A stretch of 6,747 nucleotides of DNA from JAWLDB01 sp041686915 (GCA_041686915.1 JAWLDB010000151.1:1-6747), one strand, 5' to 3'. Counted from the stretch's first letter, positions 1-6,225 are shown. Program-made: numbers and translations. The notes: a model not told the origin generated them from the letters alone.

Positions 1-1
1 C

Positions 2-946
2 AGGGTGATTTCCACCTATAGCCTGGACCAGGCCCAAGGTAAGGTAGCCCTGGGGGTAGCAGACTACCTTAACCCGGCAGACATTTACCTGTTTGACTTA
101 AGTAGCGGCGCCGAACAGCGCCTGACTGAAGCAAATAGGGATCTGCTGGGTGAGCTTGATCTGTCCACCCCGGTGCGCTACAGCTTCCGAACTGAGAACG
201 GGCCGGAGGTAGATGGCTGGGTGATGCGGCCAATCAACTTTGACCCGTCCAAACAGTACCCGGCAGTGCTGGAAGTGCATGGCGGCCCGATGATGATGTA
301 TTCCTGCTCCTTCTTCTTTGAGTTCCAACTGATGGCCTCGCAAGGCTATGCAGTCATCTTCACCAACCCGCGAGGGTCCCAAGGCTACGGGGAAGACTTC
401 TGTAAGGCTATCCAGTATGAATGGGGCAATCTGGATTACGCTGACATTCTAGCTGGCTTGGATGCAGCTTTAGCGAATAACCCCTGGATCGACCCCGAGC
501 GGGTGGCGATTGGCGGTGGTTCCTATGGCGGATATATAACAGCCTGGGCAATCGGTCACACCAACCGCTTCAAGGCAGCCATCTGCGGCCGTCCAGTTAT
601 TTACTGGTCAGCGGAGGTTGGCACAACCGACGGCGGCTGGCTGTGGATGCGCCGCGCCAAAGGTGTGAAGCCGTGGGTTGATGACTCCTGGTACAGGCAA
701 CAGTCTCCCTGGACCTATGTGGAGAACATGCAAACACCTGTGCTGATTGAAGTGCAGGAAGGTGACCTGCGCTGCCCGATTGAGCAGGGGCAGATGCTTT
801 ATACAGCGCTTAAGTTCCTGGACAAGGCACCCGTACGCTTCGTGCGTTACCCCAACGAGTTCCATGGCATGAGCCGCAACGGCCAGCCTTGGCACCGGGT
901 ACACCGCCTGAATGAAATAGCTGACTGGTTGCAACAATATCTGTAA
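2..946 (+). CDS. S9-family serine peptidase (prolyl oligopeptidase / acylaminoacyl-peptidase type), 5' end missing
   Basis: The frame is open to the left edge, so the true start lies outside; the GTG at position 5 is only an internal codon. Residue numbers here count from that GTG. Family members are usually about 600-680 aa, so the 313 residues seen are roughly the C-terminal half: the tail of the beta-propeller (about 1-50), then a complete alpha/beta-hydrolase domain. The catalytic triad is visible. The nucleophile is Ser173 in GGGSYGGY, followed by Asp254 in EGDLRCP and His287 in NEFHGMSR. The HGGP motif at 92-95 with Tyr99 fits the oxyanion-hole region. The enzyme should cleave short peptides or remove blocked N-terminal amino acids, probably in the cytoplasm, although a signal peptide cannot be judged without the N-terminus. 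It ends just before a strong terminator and so appears separate from the downstream genes. Family assignment is confident; the exact substrate is not determined. Confidence 0.93.
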   Translation, partial: RVISTYSLDQAQGKVALGVADYLNPADIYLFDLSSGAEQRLTEANRDLLGELDLSTPVRYSFRTENGPEVDGWVMRPINFDPSKQYPAVLEVHGGPMMMYSCSFFFEFQLMASQGYAVIFTNPRGSQGYGEDFCKAIQYEWGNLDYADILAGLDAALANNPWIDPERVAIGGGSYGGYITAWAIGHTNRFKAAICGRPVIYWSAEVGTTDGGWLWMRRAKGVKPWVDDSWYRQQSPWTYVENMQTPVLIEVQEGDLRCPIEQGQMLYTALKFLDKAPVRFVRYPNEFHGMSRNGQPWHRVHRLNEIADWLQQYL

Positions 947-954
947 ACCAATAA

Positions 955-984
955 AGGCTCCCGGGCAAAACCCGGGAGCTTTCT
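955..984 (+). terminator. Rho-independent terminator after the peptidase gene
   Basis: A perfect 9-bp GC-rich stem, GCTCCCGGG (957-965) with CCCGGGAGC (971-979), closes a 5-nt loop CAAAA. The stem can be extended by G-U and A-U pairs and is followed by TTTCT. It starts 10 bp after the peptidase stop codon, which is where an intrinsic terminator is expected. Confidence 0.88.
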
Positions 985-992
985 GGTACAAT
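984..992 (+). promoter_or_regulatory. Candidate extended -10 promoter for the 187-aa protein gene
   Basis: TGG followed by TACAAT (987-992) gives an extended -10 element about 35 bp before the ATG at 1027. No good -35 hexamer lies at 16-18 bp spacing, because that stretch is the terminator stem. Extended -10 promoters can work without a -35. The position directly behind a terminator and ahead of an isolated gene supports the call, but it rests on one short motif. Confidence 0.42.
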
Positions 993-1026
993 AGAGGGGT
1001 AATGCGGAGAACAGGAGTCTGGTTTA

Positions 1027-1590
1027 ATGAAAAAGGAATTGCTGAACAGACTGTATGAAAAGAACCCTGACACCGGCAACTACATCATCGAGATTGCGCT
1101 CGATAAGTACGTTGACGTGTTTAACGAGTGGGACCATGCTTCCTACCGCAAACGTGACATGGATCCGGAACTGGCTTACTTCCTGGAGGACTGTTCGGCC
1201 GAGATTCCAACCCGCTATGATGTTGATTTGTTCTTTTACTTGCCAAGGCAACTGAAAGACTCGGAAAAAGAGACGATTATAGGCAGTGTGGTGAAGAACT
1301 ACTACGCTTTCTACTCCAACTTGGAGCGCAAAGGGATACGCGAGGCTTACCGGCGTACTCTGACGCATATCATGGTCTCGTTTGGACTGCTGGCTTCCAC
1401 ATATGTGCTCAACTTTGGCCGGGGGAATTTCGTGCTGTCTACTCTACAGCAAGGGCTGACCGTGGGTGGTTGGGTTTTTCTCTGGGAGGCAATTTCCTTC
1501 TTCTTCTTCAAGCGTAGCGAGAAGACGGCGAAAATCTCCACCTATGAGCGATTGGCCAGAGCAAACATCTTCTTCAAATATGATCCGTAA
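1027..1590 (+). CDS. Conserved-looking protein of unknown function with two C-terminal membrane helices
   Basis: This is a 187-aa protein with a well-placed AGGAG (1013-1017), 9 nt before its ATG. I do not recognise a named domain; it resembles, from memory, unannotated proteins found in Clostridia and related Gram-positive bacteria. Residues 1-100 are soluble, charged and rich in aromatic residues (a NEWDHASYRKRD stretch at 33-44, and FFYLP around 69-73). They are followed by a basic stretch (RKGIREAYRR, 101-110). Two hydrophobic segments follow, at about 111-130 and 142-161, then a basic tail containing KRSEK. Under the positive-inside rule both ends should face the cytoplasm, giving an N-terminal cytoplasmic domain anchored by a helical hairpin. 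There is no signal peptide and no catalytic motif that I can identify. The gene stands alone between two terminators, so its neighbours give no functional hint. That it is a real gene is well supported; no function is assigned. Confidence 0.85.
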   Translation: MKKELLNRLYEKNPDTGNYIIEIALDKYVDVFNEWDHASYRKRDMDPELAYFLEDCSAEIPTRYDVDLFFYLPRQLKDSEKETIIGSVVKNYYAFYSNLERKGIREAYRRTLTHIMVSFGLLASTYVLNFGRGNFVLSTLQQGLTVGGWVFLWEAISFFFFKRSEKTAKISTYERLARANIFFKYDP

Positions 1591-1595
1591 GATCT

Positions 1596-1629
1596 AACCC
1601 CTTGGGAGCAATCTCAAGGGGTTCTGTTT
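1596..1629 (+). terminator. Rho-independent terminator after the 187-aa protein gene
   Basis: A perfect 9-bp stem pairs AACCCCTTG (1596-1604) with CAAGGGGTT (1615-1623), and the top can extend by one G-U and one G-C pair. The tail CTGTTTG is only moderately U-rich. The hairpin begins 5 bp after the stop codon, and no gene lies close on the opposite strand, so it most likely ends the 187-aa gene transcript. Confidence 0.75.
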
Positions 1630-1653
1630 GCCGTAACGGGCGGCGTTTCCTTG

Positions 1654-1668
1654 GTACAGTGATTGTAC
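1654..1668 (+). promoter_or_regulatory. Inverted repeat GTACA-N5-TGTAC, possible regulator site
   Basis: A perfect 5-bp inverted repeat with a 5-bp spacer lies in the control region of the downstream operon. Its centre (1661) is about 59 bp upstream of the start point expected from the 1685-1713 promoter candidate. An activator could bind at that distance. The arms are short, so chance occurrence is possible, and no particular regulator family is implied. Confidence 0.3.
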
Positions 1669-1684
1669 GCATTTCTGTGCAGAT

Positions 1685-1713
1685 TTGCTTATGGAAGATA
1701 TGTCCTGCATAAT
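1685..1713 (+). promoter_or_regulatory. Candidate sigma-A type promoter, upstream of the transporter-redox operon
   Basis: TTGCTT (1685-1690) and CATAAT (1708-1713) are separated by exactly 17 bp and match the TTGACA/TATAAT consensus at four and five positions. Transcription would begin near 1720, about 80 nt before the start codon at 1800. It is one of two promoter candidates for the operon. Confidence 0.4.
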
Positions 1714-1730
1714 CCGCCAGTCATTCTGTC

Positions 1731-1739
1731 TGATATAAT
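1731..1739 (+). promoter_or_regulatory. Candidate extended -10 promoter (TGATATAAT) for the transporter-redox operon
   Basis: A perfect TATAAT (1734-1739) is preceded by TG at the extended -10 position. No convincing -35 lies 16-18 bp upstream. A start near 1746 would give a leader of about 54 nt that contains the ACGGAA/TTCCGT inverted repeat. As a single element this is the strongest -10 match in the intergenic region. Confidence 0.5.
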
Positions 1740-1755
1740 CAGGTTATATTGCCTA

Positions 1756-1770
1756 ACGGAATATTTCCGT
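1756..1770 (+). promoter_or_regulatory. Inverted repeat ACGGAA-TAT-TTCCGT, candidate operator
   Basis: A perfect 6-bp inverted repeat with a 3-bp centre lies about 10-25 bp downstream of the start point expected from the TGATATAAT promoter and 29 bp before the transporter ATG. The position suits a repressor that blocks early elongation. The three-base centre and lack of a following T-run make an RNA hairpin terminator unlikely. No regulator gene is visible in the window. Confidence 0.38.
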
Positions 1771-1782
1771 CTATAAAACATC

Positions 1783-1790
1783 AAAGGTGG
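1783..1790 (+). promoter_or_regulatory. Ribosome binding site that fixes the transporter start
   Basis: AAAGGTGG lies 9 nt before the ATG at 1800. The upstream in-frame TTG at 1749 lacks a comparable site and would add 17 residues (containing SIKHQRWHSR) unlike the usual short N-terminus of EamA transporters, so the ATG is preferred. Confidence 0.65.
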
Positions 1791-1799
1791 CATAGCAGA

Positions 1800-2732
1800 A
1801 TGGAGAAACCAAACGTCTATACCCCAGGCCTGGTCATCATCCTCTTGGTCACAACCTTCTTCTGGGGGAGTTCCTTTGCCGCTGCCAAATATGCCCTGGC
1901 TGAACTGGCACCACTGTCGCTAGCAGCTCTGCGGTTTGGCATCAGTGCGCTACTCTACTTGGCGGTATTTTTGTTTTTGCCCTCCACCAGAGCGAAGATC
2001 GAACGGGGGGATTGGTGGAAGCTGACTGGTCTGGCCATGCTCGGCGTCACGCTGCATTTCTGGGTTCAGTATACCGCCGTGGCAATGACAACTGCTACCA
2101 ACGCCTCCTTAATCATTGCCACTTCACCACTGTCAGTTGCCATCATCGCGGCCGTCTGCTTCAGGGAGCGCCTGACACCAATGAAAGCGCTAGGCATCGC
2201 CGTTAGTTACGCCGGCGTCATCTTAGTTGTTACCCAGGGTTCACTGTCTGCGTTGTGGGATACGCGCTATCTAACTGGCAACCTGATTATGATCTTTAAC
2301 GCCTTCTGCTGGGCTATGTTCACCGTGCTTGGCGGGCGGATGGCTGGTAAATACCCCCCCTTTGCGGTCGCTGCCTGGATAGGTATCATCGGAGCGATTG
2401 GCCTGTTCCCGCTAGGAGTGCAAGCAGGACTTCTGCAACAACTCCCGGGTCTGTCACTCTCGGGTTGGCTGGCTGTGCTTTTCCTTGCAACTTTCTGCAC
2501 CGTCATCGGTTACGCTGGTTGGTACTATGCGTTAGCCAGGTTGGATGCCTCGCGCACAGCGGTGTTTCAGTATTTGCAGCCGCTCTACACTATGGTTTTG
2601 GCCAGTTTCCTCTTGGGTGAGGTTATCACCTGGCACATCATTATCGGTGGAGTTTTGATTATCAGTGGCTTGGTGATGGCCAGCCGCAAGCGCAAAATGA
2701 TTGACAGTTCGGGGGTGTCAAAGAGTGCCTGA
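1800..2732 (+). CDS. DMT-superfamily transporter, EamA family (10 membrane helices)
   Basis: The protein has 310 aa, the standard length for the family, and sits in the cytoplasmic membrane. Two homologous EamA halves are visible. The first begins with the typical FFWGSSFAAAKYAL (20-33) and ends with a FRERLTPMKALGIAVSYAGV stretch (121-140). The second begins with the NAFCWAMFTVLGG region (167-179) and ends near LLGEVITWHIIIGG (271-284). Ten hydrophobic segments can be placed at roughly 10-30, 38-60, 70-90, 96-120, 127-146, 159-178, 186-206, 220-242, 250-273 and 275-295, leaving a basic cytoplasmic tail. Family members export or exchange amino acids, nucleotides, drugs and other small metabolites, and the substrate cannot be predicted from sequence. 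It is the first gene of a tightly overlapping operon: its last 8 bp overlap the molybdoenzyme start, so a role in moving that enzyme's substrate or product is possible but unproven. Confidence 0.92.
   Translation: MEKPNVYTPGLVIILLVTTFFWGSSFAAAKYALAELAPLSLAALRFGISALLYLAVFLFLPSTRAKIERGDWWKLTGLAMLGVTLHFWVQYTAVAMTTATNASLIIATSPLSVAIIAAVCFRERLTPMKALGIAVSYAGVILVVTQGSLSALWDTRYLTGNLIMIFNAFCWAMFTVLGGRMAGKYPPFAVAAWIGIIGAIGLFPLGVQAGLLQQLPGLSLSGWLAVLFLATFCTVIGYAGWYYALARLDASRTAVFQYLQPLYTMVLASFLLGEVITWHIIIGGVLIISGLVMASRKRKMIDSSGVSKSA
2711..2717 (+). promoter_or_regulatory. Ribosome binding site for the molybdoenzyme gene, inside the transporter gene
   Basis: GGGGGTG ends 7 nt before the GTG at 2725. The alternative in-frame TTG at 2701 has no Shine-Dalgarno sequence before it. 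The chosen start also places the first cluster cysteine about ten residues in, as expected for an enzyme of this type lacking an export signal. Confidence 0.55.
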
Positions 2733-4773
2733 GCAGAATCAGTTGCGAACTTGCTGCCCGCGGGATTGTTTTGGTAGTTGCTCGATGCTCGTTCAGGTAG
2801 AAGACGGCGAGTTAAGGTCGGTACAGGGTGATGGGCTTAACCTCGCCACCCGAGGCAAGATCTGCAGCAAAGGGTTAAGCTACGTCTCCCGGCACAATGC
2901 ACCCGACAGGTTGCTCTATCCGCTGCGGCGGGTAGGTGAGCGGGGCAGCAGCCAGTTTGAGCGCATCAGTTGGCAGGAAGCACTGGAAACTATCGCGTAC
3001 GAGTTGACCCGGATTAAGGCTGAGCACGGCCCTGAGGCTTTGCTCTACTACAGCTACGCCGGTGCCTTTGGTGTGCACGGCAACTACTTGCAGGGGTTTT
3101 GGTCACAGCTAGGTGGTGTGACTGATACCTATGGTGACCTCTGCTACCCGACCGGAAGTGAAGCCACTCGTTTAACCTATGGTACGCTGAAGCATAACGC
3201 CCCTTGGGATCTGGTCAATGCAGGACTGATTGTGCTCTGGGGCAAGAACCCCGCCCGTACCAACGTGCAGCAGATGCACGCCATCAACCAGGCTTTGGAC
3301 AGAGGAGCCAAACTGGTCACCATTGACCCGATCCGCAACGAATCATCAGTGCGCTCCAGCCTGCACCTGTCGCCCAACCCGGGCAGTGACGCTGCATTAG
3401 CGTTATGTGTGGCTAATGAACTGATCAAGAGGGGTGCGCATGACGTGGAGTTTCTGGAGCAGCATGCCCTGGGCTTTCCCGAGTTTCAGGAGCGGGCAGC
3501 CGAGTATCCGTTGGAGCGGGCGGCTGAACTCTGCGGCTTGAGTATTGATGACATTGAGCAGCTCGTCGAGCTCTTTCTAGACCAGCAACCGGTGAGCGTA
3601 ATCTGCGGCTACGGCATGCAAAGCTATACCAACTCTGGACAAGCTGTGCGGGCGGTGGCGCTACTGCCTGCCTTGGTTGGCAGCGTAGGCAAGTCGGGCG
3701 GTGGGTTCCACTTTGCGAATAAACAAGCGCCTCCCCTTAAATGGCCGTATGCCTATCCTGCGCCGGCCTTTACTCGCAGCATCTCCATCACCAAGCTCGG
3801 TAGAGAGATTGCTGAGTCGGATAATCCACCCATCAAGCTGGCCTGGGTAGAGCGGGGTAATCCGCTAGTCACCAACCCGGATGTGAAGCGGATCGAGGCG
3901 GTCTTTGAAGAATTGGATATGGTGGTGGTAGTCGAGCAGTTCCTGACCGATACGGCCCGGTTCGCCGATATCGTGCTGCCGTCGACCAGCATGTTTGAGT
4001 ACAGTACCTTGGTTGCTGGGTACTGGCATCCTTATCTGATGCTACAGCAACAGGTTATACCGCCTAGAGGCGAGTGCCGCAATGAAACATGGATCTATCG
4101 CGAGCTGGGTAAATTGCTTGGGCTCGATTTGCAGTATCTACCTGAATATGACGAGTCAGTGCTTGATGAAGTGCTACAGAGTTCTGGCCTTGATGTGACT
4201 CTCGACGAGCTGCGCGCTGGTCCCTGGTTGTCGGGACAAGTGCAGGAAGTCGCCTACTCCGACCATAAGTTCCCCACCCCGAGTGGCAAGATAGAACTCG
4301 TCTGTGAGAGCATGCAGCTCAAGTGGGGTGCCGATCCGCTACCCTGCTATGTGCCGCTGCAAGAGGGCATTGGGTCAGCAGGATCAGAGGGCAAGCGCTA
4401 TCCGCTACAGCTGCTCACTCCGCACTCGGGCTATCGCATCCACTCGCAGTTCAACAACCTGCCTTGGCTTAGGCACTTAAACGGTGAGCCGGTGGTAGAG
4501 ATTAACGCGCAAGATGCCAAGCAGCGCCAGATCAAGACAGGGGACTGGGTGCTGGTTTTCAACGGGCGCAGTGAACTGAAGCTGAAGGCCTGTGTAACAG
4601 AAGGCATCAAGCCTGGCTGTGTGGCAGTTGACCATGGCTGGTGGCAGAGTGACGGTGCCCGGGCCAATGAACTAACAGCAGATAGGCATACAGATATTGG
4701 GCATGGAGCAGCTTTCAACGACGTGTCGGTGGAAGTTGTGCGCTATCGGGGAGGTAAGCAGAGTGCGCATTAA
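2725..4773 (+). CDS. Molybdopterin-dependent oxidoreductase, catalytic subunit, cytoplasmic, [4Fe-4S] and probable Cys-ligated Mo
   Basis: This 682-aa protein belongs to the DMSO-reductase superfamily of Mo/W bis-MGD enzymes. The N-terminal [4Fe-4S] motif is Cys11-x3-Cys15-x3-Cys19 with Cys47 in GKICSKG; Lys49 sits where these enzymes carry the basic residue between cluster and pterin. The RLLYPLRRVG and FERISWQEAL stretches are typical. In TYGDLCYPTG, Cys140 (TGC) lies where DmsA has YGDYS with its Ser ligand, so the metal is probably held by Cys. Further cofactor-binding regions follow: IVLWGKNPARTN and TIDPIRNES, the ICGYGMQSYTNSG region near 293, and a C-terminal dinucleotide-binding beta-barrel from about 559 (LLTPHSGYRIHSQFNN). 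There is no twin-arginine signal, so the enzyme should stay in the cytoplasm. It resembles the uncharacterised MopB_3-like group more than formate dehydrogenase or nitrate reductase, as a recollection and not a search. The GTG start overlaps the transporter by 8 bp. The substrate is unknown; a sulfur compound is a guess from the partner subunits. Confidence 0.92.
   Translation: MPEQNQLRTCCPRDCFGSCSMLVQVEDGELRSVQGDGLNLATRGKICSKGLSYVSRHNAPDRLLYPLRRVGERGSSQFERISWQEALETIAYELTRIKAEHGPEALLYYSYAGAFGVHGNYLQGFWSQLGGVTDTYGDLCYPTGSEATRLTYGTLKHNAPWDLVNAGLIVLWGKNPARTNVQQMHAINQALDRGAKLVTIDPIRNESSVRSSLHLSPNPGSDAALALCVANELIKRGAHDVEFLEQHALGFPEFQERAAEYPLERAAELCGLSIDDIEQLVELFLDQQPVSVICGYGMQSYTNSGQAVRAVALLPALVGSVGKSGGGFHFANKQAPPLKWPYAYPAPAFTRSISITKLGREIAESDNPPIKLAWVERGNPLVTNPDVKRIEAVFEELDMVVVVEQFLTDTARFADIVLPSTSMFEYSTLVAGYWHPYLMLQQQVIPPRGECRNETWIYRELGKLLGLDLQYLPEYDESVLDEVLQSSGLDVTLDELRAGPWLSGQVQEVAYSDHKFPTPSGKIELVCESMQLKWGADPLPCYVPLQEGIGSAGSEGKRYPLQLLTPHSGYRIHSQFNNLPWLRHLNGEPVVEINAQDAKQRQIKTGDWVLVFNGRSELKLKACVTEGIKPGCVAVDHGWWQSDGARANELTADRHTDIGHGAAFNDVSVEVVRYRGGKQSAH
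4748..4755 (+). promoter_or_regulatory. Strong ribosome binding site fixing the GTG start of the Fe-S subunit
   Basis: GGGGAGGT lies 7 nt before GTG 4763. It favours this start over the in-frame ATG at 4697, which would add 22 residues read from inside the molybdoenzyme gene and unlike any DmsB N-terminus. Confidence 0.75.
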
Positions 4774-5257
4774 GGCAGACTTTCTTCGTTGCACCGGTTG
4801 CTCTGCTTGCGTGGTAGCTTGCCAGCAGGAGCACCGGCTTCCAGCGGGAGTACAGTATCGTCAGATCAACAGAGTGAACCAGAGTAAGCGCAATGGGCTG
4901 CCTGTGCTCTGCTTGTCCCATGCTTGCCGGCACTGTACCGACCCGATCTGCGCTAAGGTATGCCCCAATGGGGTTTACTATCGAAATGATGAAGGCGTAG
5001 TCCTGCGTCATGAGGAAAAGTGCGAAGGTTGCGGGCGTTGCCGGGCAGCTTGTCCGCATTCGTCCATTCAGTTTCACACAGAGACAAACCGGGTTGCCAA
5101 ATGTCAACTGTGTGGAGATCGCAGGCAGCGGGGTGAGCAGCCTGCTTGCCTTAGCGCGTGTCCCACTGAAGCGCTAAGCCTGGTGGACGACGAGTCAGCG
5201 GATGACGATTTACAGGCCGTAATGCGCTACCTTCGGGATAAGGGGGAACGGCGATGA
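4763..5257 (+). CDS. DmsB-like electron-transfer subunit with four [4Fe-4S] clusters
   Basis: The 164-aa protein starts at GTG and carries sixteen cysteines in the four-group pattern of DmsB/PsrB/NrfC-type subunits. The groups are C10-x2-C13-x2-C16-x3-C20, C55-x2-C58-x4-C63-x3-C67-P, C87-x2-C90-x2-C93-x3-C97-P and C114-x2-C117-x11-C129-x3-C133-P. The order and spacing, including the x4 and x11 gaps, match E. coli DmsB. The protein ends soon after the last cluster, so it is shorter than DmsB (about 205 aa). It has no signal peptide or membrane segment. It should bind the preceding molybdoenzyme and pass electrons between its N-terminal cluster and an outside partner. In Dms/Psr systems that partner is a quinone-reactive membrane subunit; here the next genes instead encode a HydB/AsrA-like protein and a flavoprotein. 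It overlaps the molybdoenzyme gene by 11 bp and the next gene by 4 bp (ATGA), which points to coupled, near-equal synthesis. Confidence 0.93.
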   Translation: MRIKADFLRCTGCSACVVACQQEHRLPAGVQYRQINRVNQSKRNGLPVLCLSHACRHCTDPICAKVCPNGVYYRNDEGVVLRHEEKCEGCGRCRAACPHSSIQFHTETNRVAKCQLCGDRRQRGEQPACLSACPTEALSLVDDESADDDLQAVMRYLRDKGERR

Positions 5258-6225
5258 GCGTTCGTCTAACAGTGAGCGATTGGCTCCTCTTGGCCCAGGG
5301 CTGGCAGCAGTGGGCAGACGTCTATGCGCCGGTTAGATCGGGTAAAGGCTACAGGTTTTCCCCGCAGGCAGACTCGCTAGACTGGCTGGAAGTTGATTAC
5401 GCGCCTACCGAGTATGGGGTTAAGCAGTTTCTGCTGCCGCCTCGCGCTACTCTTTTCAGATATAGCCACGAGGGGGAAGTAGAGCTGCCTGCCCCAAATG
5501 GCAAGCAAGTTTTAGTGGGCCTTTTACCTTGTGATTTGCTAGGCGTACAACTGCTTGATCATACCTACCTTTCTGAGCCGGCCGACCCCTGGTATCAGGA
5601 ACGGCGGGAGAACACCTTCCTCGTGGGGGTCGCCTGCCAAAGCGGGGGAGACAGCGCTTGCTTCTGCGGCGAGCTGGTTCATCGACCGCCGGTTTGCGAT
5701 TTATGGGTGCAACTGCAGGGAGAGCTGTTGTTGGTTGAAGCAGTAACCGAGAAAGGGCAGTTATTGCTTGGTGCAGCAGCTGGGATGAGTTTGGGTGAGG
5801 AAGTTGTTCCTTGCTGGCCGGCGAGAGCAGGTCAGACGGTAAAGGAGGTAAGGACTAACGTCCCGCTCGAATACTGGAATGAAATAGCGGAGGCTTGCCT
5901 TGGTTGCGGTGCTTGCAGCCTGGTCTGCCCCACCTGCGTCTGCCACGATGTGGCCGATCAGCTGGGAGCAGACAAGACATCGGGTGAACGGCAGCGCAGT
6001 TGGGACTCGTGCCAGCTCTCAGACTTTGCCCTGGTAGCCGGCGGTCATGACTTCCGCCCAGGACCGGTCAATCGCCTGCGCCATCGTTTCCTGCAGAAAT
6101 TCTCTTATATGCCGGGTCGCTTTGGAGAAGTCTTCTGTGTCGGCTGCGGTCGCTGCGAACGCCATTGCCTGGCCGGCCATTCCATGTACTCTGCGGTGCA
6201 GGCAGGGAGGAAGAGCAATGTCTAA
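5254..6225 (+). CDS. Fe-S subunit of the sulfhydrogenase-beta / anaerobic sulfite reductase A type (HydB/AsrA-like)
   Basis: The protein has 323 aa, near the usual length for this family, and no signal or membrane segments. The N-terminal part carries family features: LLPCDLLGVQLLD with Cys93, then a cysteine group Cys128-x7-Cys136-x-Cys138 (ACFCG) and the LLLVEAVTEKGQLLL stretch. The C-terminal part is a dicluster ferredoxin domain. Cluster I is C215-x2-C218-x2-C221-x3-C225-P, followed by C228 and C230 (CPTCVC). Cluster II is C295-x2-C298-x2-C301-x3-C305. Between them lie DSCQLSDF (Cys253), AGGHDFRPGP and RLRHRF, all typical. In Pyrococcus sulfhydrogenase and in AsrABC, such a subunit carries electrons between the NAD(P)-flavin subunit and the catalytic part. 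Here it probably links the next gene's flavoprotein to the DmsB-like subunit. Cluster II is followed by Leu, not the usual Pro (CLAG). The start ATG overlaps the previous stop (ATGA) and follows AGGGGG at 5241-5246. AsrA versus HydB cannot be separated by eye. Confidence 0.88.
   Translation: MSVRLTVSDWLLLAQGWQQWADVYAPVRSGKGYRFSPQADSLDWLEVDYAPTEYGVKQFLLPPRATLFRYSHEGEVELPAPNGKQVLVGLLPCDLLGVQLLDHTYLSEPADPWYQERRENTFLVGVACQSGGDSACFCGELVHRPPVCDLWVQLQGELLLVEAVTEKGQLLLGAAAGMSLGEEVVPCWPARAGQTVKEVRTNVPLEYWNEIAEACLGCGACSLVCPTCVCHDVADQLGADKTSGERQRSWDSCQLSDFALVAGGHDFRPGPVNRLRHRFLQKFSYMPGRFGEVFCVGCGRCERHCLAGHSMYSAVQAGRKSNV
6205..6212 (+). promoter_or_regulatory. Ribosome binding site for the flavoprotein gene
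   Basis: GGGAGGAA lies within the 3' end of the HydB/AsrA-like gene, 5-7 nt before ATG 6218, and supports a start that overlaps the preceding stop codon by 8 bp. Confidence 0.65.

Noticed and set aside
608..991. 127-codon open frame on the reverse strand under the peptidase gene
   Set aside because: It lies opposite a gene with a clear catalytic triad, runs through the terminator hairpin, and its translation shows no recognisable domain. It is a shadow frame.
1631..1639. CCGT-A-ACGG palindrome after the second terminator
   Set aside because: The arms are only 4 bp with a 1-bp centre. It is too short to claim as a site and too far upstream of the promoter candidates to interpret.
2354..2360. 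Run of seven C in the transporter gene as a phase-variation site
   Set aside because: The run encodes Tyr-Pro-Pro in a conserved loop, is short for slipped-strand variation, and the frame is intact on both sides.
2725..4773. Formate dehydrogenase or nitrate reductase catalytic subunit
   Set aside because: The metal-ligand region, the lack of Sec, the length of about 680 aa and the DmsB-like partner fit poorly with FdhF/FdnG or NapA/NarB; a more general call is safer.
4715..5107. 130-codon open frame on the reverse strand opposite the DmsB-like gene
   Set aside because: The forward strand holds an unmistakable 16-cysteine ferredoxin pattern. The reverse frame is of low complexity and lacks a supported start.
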